Source of the DNA: Bdellovibrionales bacterium
GTDB taxonomy: Bacteria > Bdellovibrionota > Bdellovibrionia > Bdellovibrionales > JAMPXM01
Assembly (NCBI GenBank): GCA_005793615.1
Contig: SXRI01000304.1
Coordinates: forward strand, 1 to 7,268
Direction of reading: 5' to 3'
DNA length: 7,268 bases
In this document: positions 1 to 5,799 of the stretch, one piece after another
Layout of the letters: each line of letters begins with the position of its first letter
Numbering within the stretch: position 1 is the first letter of the stretch
Position numbers and translations under genes: made by a program
The notes under the pieces: model-generated
The model's database searches: none
What the model saw: the letters and a program-made list of their open reading frames with translations, nothing else
Told to the model about the DNA's origin: nothing

Positions 1-1
1 G

Positions 2-106
2 AAGGGGGCATTGACAGCGCCCTATTTGACAGGCCAAGACCGGATCGAGCACACGTCGTTCATCGTAAAACGAGTACAGCTGTTCACAACTATTTCCCTC
101 TTCTAA
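2..106 (+). CDS. Possible 3' end of an upstream gene (partial, unidentified)
   Basis: This frame is open from the left edge for 34 codons and stops at TAA 104-106. The stop sits one base before a perfect inverted repeat, which is where a transcription end would be expected. The peptide contains a segment reading roughly L-T-A-P-Y-L-T-G-Q-D-R-I-E-H-T-S. I saw only a faint resemblance to the 'LT...TS..KRG' stretch of DUF1588-type proteins, too weak to name it. The +1 frame (1-153) is also open and cannot be excluded. The call is an inference from stop-codon position and context only, and the segment could equally be non-coding. Confidence 0.25.
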   Translation, partial: KGALTAPYLTGQDRIEHTSFIVKRVQLFTTISLF

Positions 107-139
107 ATTTGGTACGCACCATTCAGAGGCGTACCAAAT
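107..139. terminator. Perfect 11-bp inverted repeat, terminator- or operator-like
   Basis: ATTTGGTACGC at 107-117 is exactly complementary to GCGTACCAAAT at 129-139, with an 11-base loop between them. It begins directly after a TAA stop (104-106) of a frame entering from the left, which suggests a transcription end. There is no T-run after either arm, so it is not a classical intrinsic terminator. A protein-binding operator is the alternative. The structure is certain as sequence; its role is not. Confidence 0.4.
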
Positions 140-270
140 GGAAAACATCATAACACTGTCAATCAGATACTAGACATTGTTGATAAGTTCGCCAGTTCAG
201 CGCAAATATACCTGCGCCTCGCAATAAGAATCCAGTCATACCGCAGACCTACAAATTGGCCCGAGTGTTG

Positions 271-284
271 CTTTCTATAGAAAG
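271..284. promoter_or_regulatory. 14-bp perfect palindrome, candidate operator over a -10-like hexamer
   Basis: CTTTCTATAGAAAG is a perfect self-complementary 14-mer about 85 bases before the transglycosylase start. It contains TATAGA (276-281), a reasonable -10 match, but no good -35 lies at the proper distance: TTGGCC at 256-261 leaves only 14 bases. A dimeric repressor site over a promoter would look like this. An A+T-rich 14-mer of this kind can also occur by chance. Confidence 0.3.
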
Positions 285-369
285 TAGAAAACACATGTAA
301 ATAGCATTTGGGCAGTTGTCGTAGCGTCGTCTTTTCCTGTTGTACGTAGGCCCGAGGAAGAGAGGTTTT

Positions 370-1071
370 ATGAGAGGCTCTAAGCGATTACTAAGTTCCC
401 TACTGGCGTTCCACCTGATCACCGCCACTGGTGTTGCCGATGGTAGCACTGACCCGATTGAAAATCCGGTTCTTGATCCCACGATCGATCTTGCTCTGTT
501 CCTAAATCAAACAGTGCGCAAATCGTTACCGATGGCGTGGCGTGCGGATTCAACAAATATTGTTGATGGCATTCTTGAAGCCTCACACCGCTACGAGATT
601 TCGCCTTTGATATTGGTGGCCATGATCAATACTGAAAGCCGTTTCAATCCGGCGGCCCGCGGGCAGCACGGCGAAATCGGTCTCATGCAGATGAAGCCGT
701 CGACCGCTTTGTGGTTGATGAGCGAAGGCGTGGTGCAGGCGATCCCAGGCCTCCCAGTCACACCATCACTTGAAACCTTGCAGATCGCCCTACAAGATCC
801 AAGATTGAACGTCATGTTTGGCGCGGCTTACATCGCCCATTTGCGCAGCACCTTTAAAGATCGCAGTGCCCTTTATTTGGCAGCCTACAACATGGGAAGC
901 GTCAATTTGAAAAACCGCCTCAAAGACGGCGAGAGACCGCAAATCTACGCCGATAACATCAATCGCGAGTTATTGAAACTCAAACTTGGACTTCGCAAGA
1001 TGCGGCAGAACTACCGACAAACGACTCTCATGGCTGCCGTGCATACCAATAAGACCTTCGTCCTGGATTAA
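370..1071 (+). CDS. Secreted lytic transglycosylase (SLT/LT family 1 domain)
   Basis: The predicted enzyme cleaves the MurNAc-GlcNAc bond of peptidoglycan and leaves 1,6-anhydroMurNAc ends, acting in the periplasm. Residues 1-23 form a signal peptide: a basic start (R2, K5, R6), a hydrophobic stretch, and a likely cleavage near T-G-V-A. The SLT core follows. It has the catalytic glutamate E89 in N-T-E-S-R-F-N-P, the G-L-M-Q motif at 104-107 with a following K-P-S-T-A, and A-Y-N at 172-174 in the A-A-Y-N-M-G segment. At 233 residues it is a small, single-domain enzyme with no visible LysM or SPOR domain. ATG 370 was chosen over the in-frame TTG at 340 because AGAGG (361-365) lies just upstream and the signal peptide then starts correctly. 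No lipobox cysteine is seen, so a soluble or loosely attached periplasmic protein is inferred. The double-SIS gene follows after 58 bases with no obvious terminator, so co-transcription is plausible. Confidence 0.9.
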   Translation: MRGSKRLLSSLLAFHLITATGVADGSTDPIENPVLDPTIDLALFLNQTVRKSLPMAWRADSTNIVDGILEASHRYEISPLILVAMINTESRFNPAARGQHGEIGLMQMKPSTALWLMSEGVVQAIPGLPVTPSLETLQIALQDPRLNVMFGAAYIAHLRSTFKDRSALYLAAYNMGSVNLKNRLKDGERPQIYADNINRELLKLKLGLRKMRQNYRQTTLMAAVHTNKTFVLD

Positions 1072-1129
1072 GTGTTTCCGTTCTCGGGAAATGTTGCTTT
1101 ACGGGCAAAGCCGGTGGAGCATCGCAATC

Positions 1130-2773
1130 ATGGACCCGCAAACGGAAAAATCGATGAACCAAAAACAAGATCTCAGGCAGCCCCTTCAACCAGCCCCCCT
1201 GCCCGAGGAGCTGGCGAGAACTTTCTTAGCCACAGGGGCAAATTTCCAGCTCGGTCACTTGCCCACCGAGACTCAGCATCCGAAAACCGCGCAACTGTCG
1301 CAACTGGCTACCAGCGGCCGCGAAGGTTTGGTCAAAGCTATCGCTCTTCTCAAAGAAGTCGAACTTGACGCCCTTAAAGCTCTCGCCCCTCGCCTGAAAG
1401 CTCTCGAAGAGATGTCAGGCGAGATTCAAGCGACGTTCGCTAGCGGCGGCCGAGTCTTTCTCTGCGGCTGCGGAGCCACGGGCCGCTTGAGCTTGAGCCT
1501 CGAAACTTTATGGCGCGAAGAGTGCGCGCGTATTGCTCGCCCCCAAGCAGCAAACTCCGTGATCTCCTTCATGGCCGGCGGCGATTATGCGATGGTGCGC
1601 TCGATAGAGAACTTCGAGGATCACCCTGAATACGGCGCAAGACAGCTACGTGATCTCGGCTTTCACGAAAACGATCTTTTGATCGGCACCACCGAGGGTG
1701 GCGAAACTCCGTTTGTCATCGGTGCGGTCGAGGAAGCTGCGCGCCTGTCGAAGCGTCAACCCTACATGTTATTCTGTAATCCCTCTGAACTTCTGCGTAA
1801 GACAGTAGAGCGCTCGCGCCTGGCGATCGACAATCCTCACATCAAGACCATATCGCTTGAAACCGGACCGATGGCCTTAGCGGGCTCAACCCGCTTACAA
1901 GCTACCACCGCGCTGATGCTTGCGACCGGCGCGGCGCTTTTAGCTAACCTCGATCAACCGCTTCATCCGAAAACCTTCATCGAAGAGTTTTCCACAATCT
2001 TACAAACAACCGATCTCTCGCAACTCGCCCCACTCATTGAAACCGAATCACTTTTATATGAATCAGGCGGACTTTGCCTGCACCGTACTTCGCGCCACGC
2101 GATCACCGTCCTGACCGACACCACTGAACGCTCACCGACGTTTAGCCTTTTGCCGTTTGAAAACGTCCTTGATCCGCAACAGCCGATGTCGTGGACCTAC
2201 GTCGTTCATAGCAGGGCCGAGACGGCTCGCGATGCCTGGCGCAAAATTCTTGGCCGCGAAACCCGGGCGCTTGACTGGCATGGCTTCAGTGACCGCTTTG
2301 GCGAGCAACAACTCATGGGCTTTGATTTTAGCCCAGCCACCGAACAACGCCGCAAGGCGCGTGCCGCAAATGAAAATGGGCGCGAACTCGCCCTATTCGA
2401 TATCGAAACTGGTGGGCGCGAACTCAGTCTCCATCTCAAAGGAGTCGAGGCACGAGTCCCGCGGGCAGACACCCTACTCTGTGAACACCTTCTCTTGAAA
2501 ATCGTGCTGAACATCTCATCGACTTTGGCGATGGGGCGTCTCGGGCGGTTCAGCGGAAACCTGATGCTGTATGTGCGCGCCGCGAACAATAAACTTGTCG
2601 ATCGCGCGATTCGCTATGTTCGTATTTTGTTGGCCGATGCCGGTATCACTCAATTCAATTATGATGATGTTTGCTTAGCGCTCTTTGAAACATCAGCTCA
2701 CCTGACGGCGAGTGAACCGGCCGTATGGCGCACCTTCGAACGATTACGCAAACGGGCGCACGAACAAAAGTAA
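1130..2773 (+). CDS. Double-SIS-domain protein of the MurQ / glucokinase regulatory protein superfamily
   Basis: This 547-residue cytoplasmic protein has two sugar-isomerase (SIS) folds, the architecture of glucokinase regulatory protein (GKRP); bacterial MurQ etherases have one SIS domain and are near 300 residues. The first SIS half carries L-P-T-E-T-Q-H-P near residue 44, the sugar-phosphate loop C-G-C-G-A-T-G-R (112-119), A-G-G-D (149-152), T-E-G-G-E-T-P-F-V-I-G-A (188-199) and A-G-S-T-R (251-255), all alignable with MurQ. The second half has T-D-T-T-E-R-S-P-T-F (329-338). It ends with M-G-R-L-G-R-F-S-G-N-L-M (468-479) and N-N-K-L-V-D-R-A-I-R (486-495), which match the conserved C-terminal MurQ helix. 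The MurQ glutamate in 'DASE' is replaced by leucine (L127), while the one in the 'EGxED' motif is kept (E163). Sugar-phosphate binding is therefore likely and etherase activity doubtful. The frame is open further upstream (ATG 1091, 986), but GGTGGAG at 1112-1118 favours ATG 1130; ATG 1154 is a weaker option. Confidence 0.8.
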   Translation: MDPQTEKSMNQKQDLRQPLQPAPLPEELARTFLATGANFQLGHLPTETQHPKTAQLSQLATSGREGLVKAIALLKEVELDALKALAPRLKALEEMSGEIQATFASGGRVFLCGCGATGRLSLSLETLWREECARIARPQAANSVISFMAGGDYAMVRSIENFEDHPEYGARQLRDLGFHENDLLIGTTEGGETPFVIGAVEEAARLSKRQPYMLFCNPSELLRKTVERSRLAIDNPHIKTISLETGPMALAGSTRLQATTALMLATGAALLANLDQPLHPKTFIEEFSTILQTTDLSQLAPLIETESLLYESGGLCLHRTSRHAITVLTDTTERSPTFSLLPFENVLDPQQPMSWTYVVHSRAETARDAWRKILGRETRALDWHGFSDRFGEQQLMGFDFSPATEQRRKARAANENGRELALFDIETGGRELSLHLKGVEARVPRADTLLCEHLLLKIVLNISSTLAMGRLGRFSGNLMLYVRAANNKLVDRAIRYVRILLADAGITQFNYDDVCLALFETSAHLTASEPAVWRTFERLRKRAHEQK

Positions 2774-2784
2774 ATGCCTTTTCA

Positions 2785-2813
2785 TTGAAATTCCTGCTGC
2801 GAAAGGGTAATTA
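2785..2813 (+). promoter_or_regulatory. Weak candidate promoter before the nuclease gene
   Basis: TTGAAA at 2785-2790 matches five of six bases of a -35 box. Seventeen bases later is TAATTA (2808-2813), a poor -10. It lies in the 69-base gap between the SIS gene and the nuclease gene, where no clear intrinsic terminator is present, so read-through from upstream is the alternative. Confidence 0.25.
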
Positions 2814-2842
2814 GCTCTAAGGTTCCTTTTTTCGGAGTCAAT

Positions 2843-3889
2843 ATGGGCCGTAACACTTTTTTTTATTCCATTTTTAGGTCAATTTTTATTTCAATTTTTA
2901 GGTCAAGAATTTTGCGTCAGGCACTTGTTGGCGTAGTTTTGATTATTGCTTTTGAGTCTCCTGCAGGAGCCTGGGGTAAACAGGGGCATGCCGGTATTTG
3001 CCATGTGGCTGCTTCTTTGCTAGCCGCTGAGCCAGGCACCGCGTTTCTCAAAGATCGCGCCTTTGACCTCGGGTACTATTGTAACGTTCCCGACTTGGTT
3101 TGGAAGCGTCCCGCCCACTACCAAGTTGAATGGTACAACCACTTTATGGACATGGAAATCTTCGAGCGGGAAATCAAAGATTTTAAAACCGCGAACCCCT
3201 TTTCGCAGAGCCGAGCAGAATTTGATGCCGCCTTCCCTCAAGTTCCTGATAGCGCCGGTCGCTCATTTTGGCGAATTGCCGAGTTGATGAAACGCGCCGA
3301 CAAGATCACCGCAGATCTTAAGAAAAATGAACTCACTCGTGAACAGCGCCACTCTTTACAGGCTGACTGGCTGGTAACGGTGGGGGCGCTTGGTCATTAT
3401 GTTGGCGACCTTGCACAACCTCTGCATGTCACCGAAAATTATGATGGCCAGCTCAGCGAGCAAAAGGGTCTTCATGTATGGTTCGAAGACGAGGTGGTTA
3501 ACGAGTTATTCCTCACTTCAGACCGTCGTCTCGAGAACGATGTTATGGTCAACGCTAAGGGCAAGTGGAAACAACTCGCGTCTGAATGGAAGAAAAAGCC
3601 TCTTCTTGAACTTTTGACTTTGATTGCTAGTGACTCCAATAAACAGCTTCCACTGCTTCTCAAGATCGACAAAAAAACCGGCCGAAATGATGCGAAAAAA
3701 GCCGCCAAAGAATTTCGCACAATAATCATTGATCGCATGGCCCTGGGCTCAGTCGCGCTCGCGGCACTTTGGAGCCGCCAGTTGGGTTGGGAGTTTGACA
3801 ATGTCAAATTCTATACCTTTGTATCGGAGCCGGATTTCATCGCTCCAGAAAAGGCTGAGCCCACGGCTTCGCCAACTCCAAAAAAATAA
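2843..3889 (+). CDS. Secreted S1/P1-type zinc nuclease
   Basis: Members of this family are zinc-dependent enzymes that cut single-stranded DNA and RNA and release 5'-nucleotides outside the cytoplasm. The 348-residue precursor has a long signal peptide ending A-G-A, with cleavage expected before W44. That exposes the N-terminal tryptophan that chelates zinc in S1/P1 enzymes. Other apparent ligands in family order are H49 (W-G-K-Q-G-H), D84 (N-V-P-D), H100 (Y-N-H-F-M-D), H185 and D189 (G-H-Y-V-G-D), H195 (Q-P-L-H) and H211 (L-H-V-W). The last acidic ligand, an aspartate in P1, aligns with E215, with D216 next to it. The tail (333-348) is rich in Pro, Thr, Lys and Glu. The start has a good GGAG (2834-2837). 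Odd features are an in-frame 24-bp duplication and an 8-T run in the signal-peptide coding region. The stop TAA overlaps the permease start by one base. Confidence 0.85.
   Translation: MGRNTFFYSIFRSIFISIFRSRILRQALVGVVLIIAFESPAGAWGKQGHAGICHVAASLLAAEPGTAFLKDRAFDLGYYCNVPDLVWKRPAHYQVEWYNHFMDMEIFEREIKDFKTANPFSQSRAEFDAAFPQVPDSAGRSFWRIAELMKRADKITADLKKNELTREQRHSLQADWLVTVGALGHYVGDLAQPLHVTENYDGQLSEQKGLHVWFEDEVVNELFLTSDRRLENDVMVNAKGKWKQLASEWKKKPLLELLTLIASDSNKQLPLLLKIDKKTGRNDAKKAAKEFRTIIIDRMALGSVALAALWSRQLGWEFDNVKFYTFVSEPDFIAPEKAEPTASPTPKK
2861..2908 (+). repeat. In-frame 24-bp tandem duplication in the signal-peptide region
   Basis: Two imperfect 24-base units (2861-2884 and 2885-2908) encode F-Y-S-I-F-R-S-I followed by F-I-S-I-F-R-S-R. 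The block ATTTTTAGGTCAA appears in both units with the same spacing. The first unit overlaps a run of eight T (2857-2864). The duplication places an extra eight residues before the hydrophobic core of the signal peptide. Confidence 0.85.
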
Positions 3890-4887
3890 TGCTGCGGAGA
3901 AGATCTCCCAAAAGAATTCGCGGACAAGTTTCGCCGCAGGCGCAAGCCACGGCGGAGTTGGTTTTTGCAGGAGTCCTTTGGGGTTTTGGCTTTATCGCCA
4001 CCGTCTGGGCACTGGGTGCCATGGCACCACTCTCACTCACAGGCTGGCGCTTTGTTGTCGCCGCCGTTATCGGATTCGCAATCTGCTGGGCTCGACCTAG
4101 CATCAGACGCCATCTCTCAAAAGAGCAGTTTTGGCTAGCCGCACCTCCTGGCCTTCTCTTGGCAGCCCTGCTTGTTTTCCAAACCTGGGGGCTCAAGTAT
4201 ACAACAGCGACCAAAAGCAGTTTCATCACCACCCTCTATGTACTCATGGTGCCGCTCCTCGAGAGTACCTGGCTTAAACGTCGGCTTTCCCTGGTCCATT
4301 ATATTGCCGTTGCCGCTGCTTTGGTCGGCACCCTGTTCATTTGCGACTTGCCCGGGGAACTGAGTGGCGAACTGGCTAGTGAACTGGCTGGTGAGCGAAC
4401 ACTCGGCGCCTCCGATGAGGCCTCACGAGCGGCCTTGGCAAAACTGGGATTAAATTTAGGCGATTTACTTACCTTCATTGCATCGGTCTTCGCGAGTATC
4501 CACATAGTATGGTTCGGTGTGATTCAAAGAAAGATCAAAGATCCGTTTGTCTTTAACACTTTTCAGTCATTTTGGGCCGGAGTCATCCCCCTCATGCTGG
4601 CCCTGGCCTTTGAACCGCTACCCAACCTACACGCCTCAACGCAAGCATGGATCGGATTTCTGAGTCTATCCCTCGGCTCGACATTGATCGCCTTTGCTTT
4701 GCAAGTGCGCGCCCAAAAGATCTTGTCACCAAGTCTGGCGAGCCTTCTCTTTTTACTCGAGTCGCCCTTCGCCACTTTCTTTGCCGTGCTCTTTTTGAGT
4801 GAATCCTTGCAGACGCATCAATGGCTCGGCGCCGGTTTGATTCTGCTCGCCGCAGGACTCAGTACCGCTATCGCCACCGAAGATTAG
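3889..4887 (+). CDS. EamA/DMT-superfamily permease, 10 TM
   Basis: This 332-residue inner-membrane protein has ten hydrophobic segments in two five-helix halves, the usual drug/metabolite transporter layout. Approximate spans are 22-42, 49-68, 81-101, 111-129, 135-154, 188-212, 221-241, 253-272, 282-304 and 311-329. Typical family features are W-G-F-G-F in TM1 and the L-L-E-S-P-F-A-T segment with E291 in TM9, followed by L-S-E-S-L. The substrate cannot be read from the sequence; DMT members move amino acids, nucleosides, sugars and cofactors, often outward. The start ATG overlaps the nuclease stop (TAATG) and has no Shine-Dalgarno of its own, so translation probably depends on termination of the nuclease gene. 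The loop between TM5 and TM6 is longer than usual and contains a three-unit tetrapeptide repeat. Family assignment is firm and substrate unknown. It could serve either the nuclease or the downstream biosynthetic cluster. Confidence 0.85.
   Translation: MLRRRSPKRIRGQVSPQAQATAELVFAGVLWGFGFIATVWALGAMAPLSLTGWRFVVAAVIGFAICWARPSIRRHLSKEQFWLAAPPGLLLAALLVFQTWGLKYTTATKSSFITTLYVLMVPLLESTWLKRRLSLVHYIAVAAALVGTLFICDLPGELSGELASELAGERTLGASDEASRAALAKLGLNLGDLLTFIASVFASIHIVWFGVIQRKIKDPFVFNTFQSFWAGVIPLMLALAFEPLPNLHASTQAWIGFLSLSLGSTLIAFALQVRAQKILSPSLASLLFLLESPFATFFAVLFLSESLQTHQWLGAGLILLAAGLSTAIATED
4357..4392 (+). repeat. Three 12-bp tandem units in the permease central loop
   Basis: The units 4357-4368, 4369-4380 and 4381-4392 all begin GAACTG and encode E-L-S-G, E-L-A-S and E-L-A-G, followed by a degenerate E-R. 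They lie in the loop joining the two five-helix halves of the permease (residues 157-168). Twelve bases keeps the frame, so copy number could vary without breaking the protein. Confidence 0.8.
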
Positions 4888-5048
4888 CCTCGTCCCGATT
4901 CTTATACCCGAGACTGGATCCGGAAAGACGACGGACGCCAATATCCGTTTATTCGCTTCTTGCCTACAATCTTCATGGCACCCTCGTTGCAAACACCACT
5001 CTCCACGGAACAATCGTCCGCCCCTCGGACCAAAACCATGGAGTAAAA
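4888..5048. other. 161-base gap between permease and heme-oxygenase-like gene
   Basis: No gene is supported here. The frame of the downstream gene is open through the gap, but no start with a ribosome binding site is seen before ATG 5049. TACAAT at 4965-4970 is a good -10 match, but the bases 16-17 upstream are not a recognisable -35. A small hairpin (GTCCG 5016-5020 pairing with CGGAC 5026-5030, loop of five) lies ten bases before the Shine-Dalgarno. No U-run follows it, so it is not an intrinsic terminator. The gap may hold the promoter of the downstream cluster. Confidence 0.4.
5040..5043 (+). promoter_or_regulatory. Ribosome binding site that fixes the start at 5049
   Basis: GGAG at 5040-5043, five bases before ATG 5049, decides between this start and the long upstream-open frame that overlaps the end of the permease gene. 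Confidence 0.75.
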
Positions 5049-5786
5049 ATGGAACTACTCAATCGGGTCAAGAACACCGGCATTTCTCGCGCAAGACCCC
5101 ACCTGAACTCGCAAGGATCACTTCAACTTCGCCAACGGGTCGACCAGTTTATCGATCGACAAATCGAAAATTGGTACGCAACCGTTCCAGGTGCTCGCCT
5201 GCTCGAACAAAAGGAGGTTAATAAAGATTACTACAAACGCCACTTGATCGAGACCGCCTGGCGCATCCGTCTGTTGCGCGTCGTTGAATCAAAGGCCATC
5301 GCCGAGATTGCTAAGGTGTCTCCCGAGGCCGCACAGGCATGGGCTCGTTACGAAATGGAAGAAATGCTTCACGATGAAATGTTCCTGGGAGACTTGCGCT
5401 CGCTGGGCACTTCTTTGTCCTCAGCGCTTCAAACCGAACCGTATCTATCAACCAAGCTCCTTGCCGGCTATTTTTCATATCTAATGGACCACGAAGGGGC
5501 TCTCGGAGTTGTCGCCTATTCTTATTTAGTCGAGTACGTCAACGTTAAACTCGACCCTTCAAAAGTTGCATCCCTGGCACAATCAATCGGCGGCGAGCAT
5601 GTCGCCGGCTATGCCCTTCACACCAAAACCGACGAAGTCGAAGATCATCCAGGCGAGGTCTGGGCCGCTCTCAGATATTTAATCAATTCTCCCCAGGACG
5701 AAGCCAATCTCTATCGCTACATCGAGGAGCATCAACGGATTCTCGCCATGTACTTTAGCGAAATCTACAACGAGTTCGGAAAGTAA
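5049..5786 (+). CDS. Heme-oxygenase-like / TENA-PqqC-type helical protein, candidate iron-dependent redox enzyme
   Basis: A 245-residue, almost entirely helical cytoplasmic protein that I place in the heme-oxygenase-like superfamily (TENA/THI-4/PqqC and the 'iron-containing redox enzyme' group). Members with a diiron site (UndA, CADD, BesC, SznF) oxidise or cleave amino-acid-derived substrates. Candidate metal ligands are E105 and H108 (E-E-M-L-H, an ExxH as in UndA), E149 (D-H-E-G-A) or E162, and the segment H191-T-K-T-D195-E-V-E198-D-H200. The family signature H-x3-D-x2-H is only partly met: H191 and D195 fit, but the third position is E198, and the next histidine is two residues later. The site may therefore be altered, or the protein may use another cofactor or none. 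The ATP-grasp gene follows after 13 bases, which suggests a shared operon and pathway. The fold assignment rests on pattern and context, not on a search. Confidence 0.65.
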   Translation: MELLNRVKNTGISRARPHLNSQGSLQLRQRVDQFIDRQIENWYATVPGARLLEQKEVNKDYYKRHLIETAWRIRLLRVVESKAIAEIAKVSPEAAQAWARYEMEEMLHDEMFLGDLRSLGTSLSSALQTEPYLSTKLLAGYFSYLMDHEGALGVVAYSYLVEYVNVKLDPSKVASLAQSIGGEHVAGYALHTKTDEVEDHPGEVWAALRYLINSPQDEANLYRYIEEHQRILAMYFSEIYNEFGK

Positions 5787-5799
5787 GGATGAACGCCCC

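Larger units (their letters stand above)
1..369. other. Leader region without a confident gene
   Basis: No complete gene is visible in these 369 bases on either strand. Two + strand frames are open from the left edge. One ends at TAA 104-106, directly before the inverted repeat at 107-139, and the other at TAA 151-153. The region is more A+T-rich and richer in stop codons than the rest of the window after about position 150. It contains an inverted repeat, a 14-bp palindrome and three copies of an ATTGACAG-like word, listed separately. The likely role is the 3' end of an upstream gene followed by the promoter region of the transglycosylase gene. No tRNA or other structured RNA was recognised. 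Confidence 0.5.

Noticed and set aside
340..369. TTG start at 340 for the transglycosylase
   Set aside because: It has no ribosome binding site and adds ten residues before the signal peptide. ATG 370 has AGAGG just upstream and gives a normal signal peptide.
249..482. 77-residue open frame on the - strand over the transglycosylase 5' end
   Set aside because: It overlaps the signal-peptide region of a well-supported gene and shows no motif or ribosome binding site.
986..1129. Longer N-terminus for the double-SIS protein (ATG 986 or 1091)
   Set aside because: The 986 start overlaps the transglycosylase gene in another frame with unconvincing residues, and 1091 lacks a well-spaced ribosome binding site. 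ATG 1130 has GGTGGAG upstream.
2206..2589. 127-residue open frame on the - strand
   Set aside because: It is antisense to the well-supported SIS gene, arginine- and serine-rich, with no ribosome binding site or recognisable motif.
2801..2832. Intrinsic terminator before the nuclease gene
   Set aside because: GAAAGG and CCTTTTTT could pair, but only over five or six bases with a loop of about 18, so it is not convincing.
4821..5048. Upstream extension of the heme-oxygenase-like gene, with an L-H-G-T repeat (near 4973 and 5003) differing mostly at third codon positions
   Set aside because: The start would lie inside the permease gene with arginine-rich shadow-like residues, whereas ATG 5049 has a strong GGAG. 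The short L-H-G-T similarity is probably chance, although its third-position pattern is curious.
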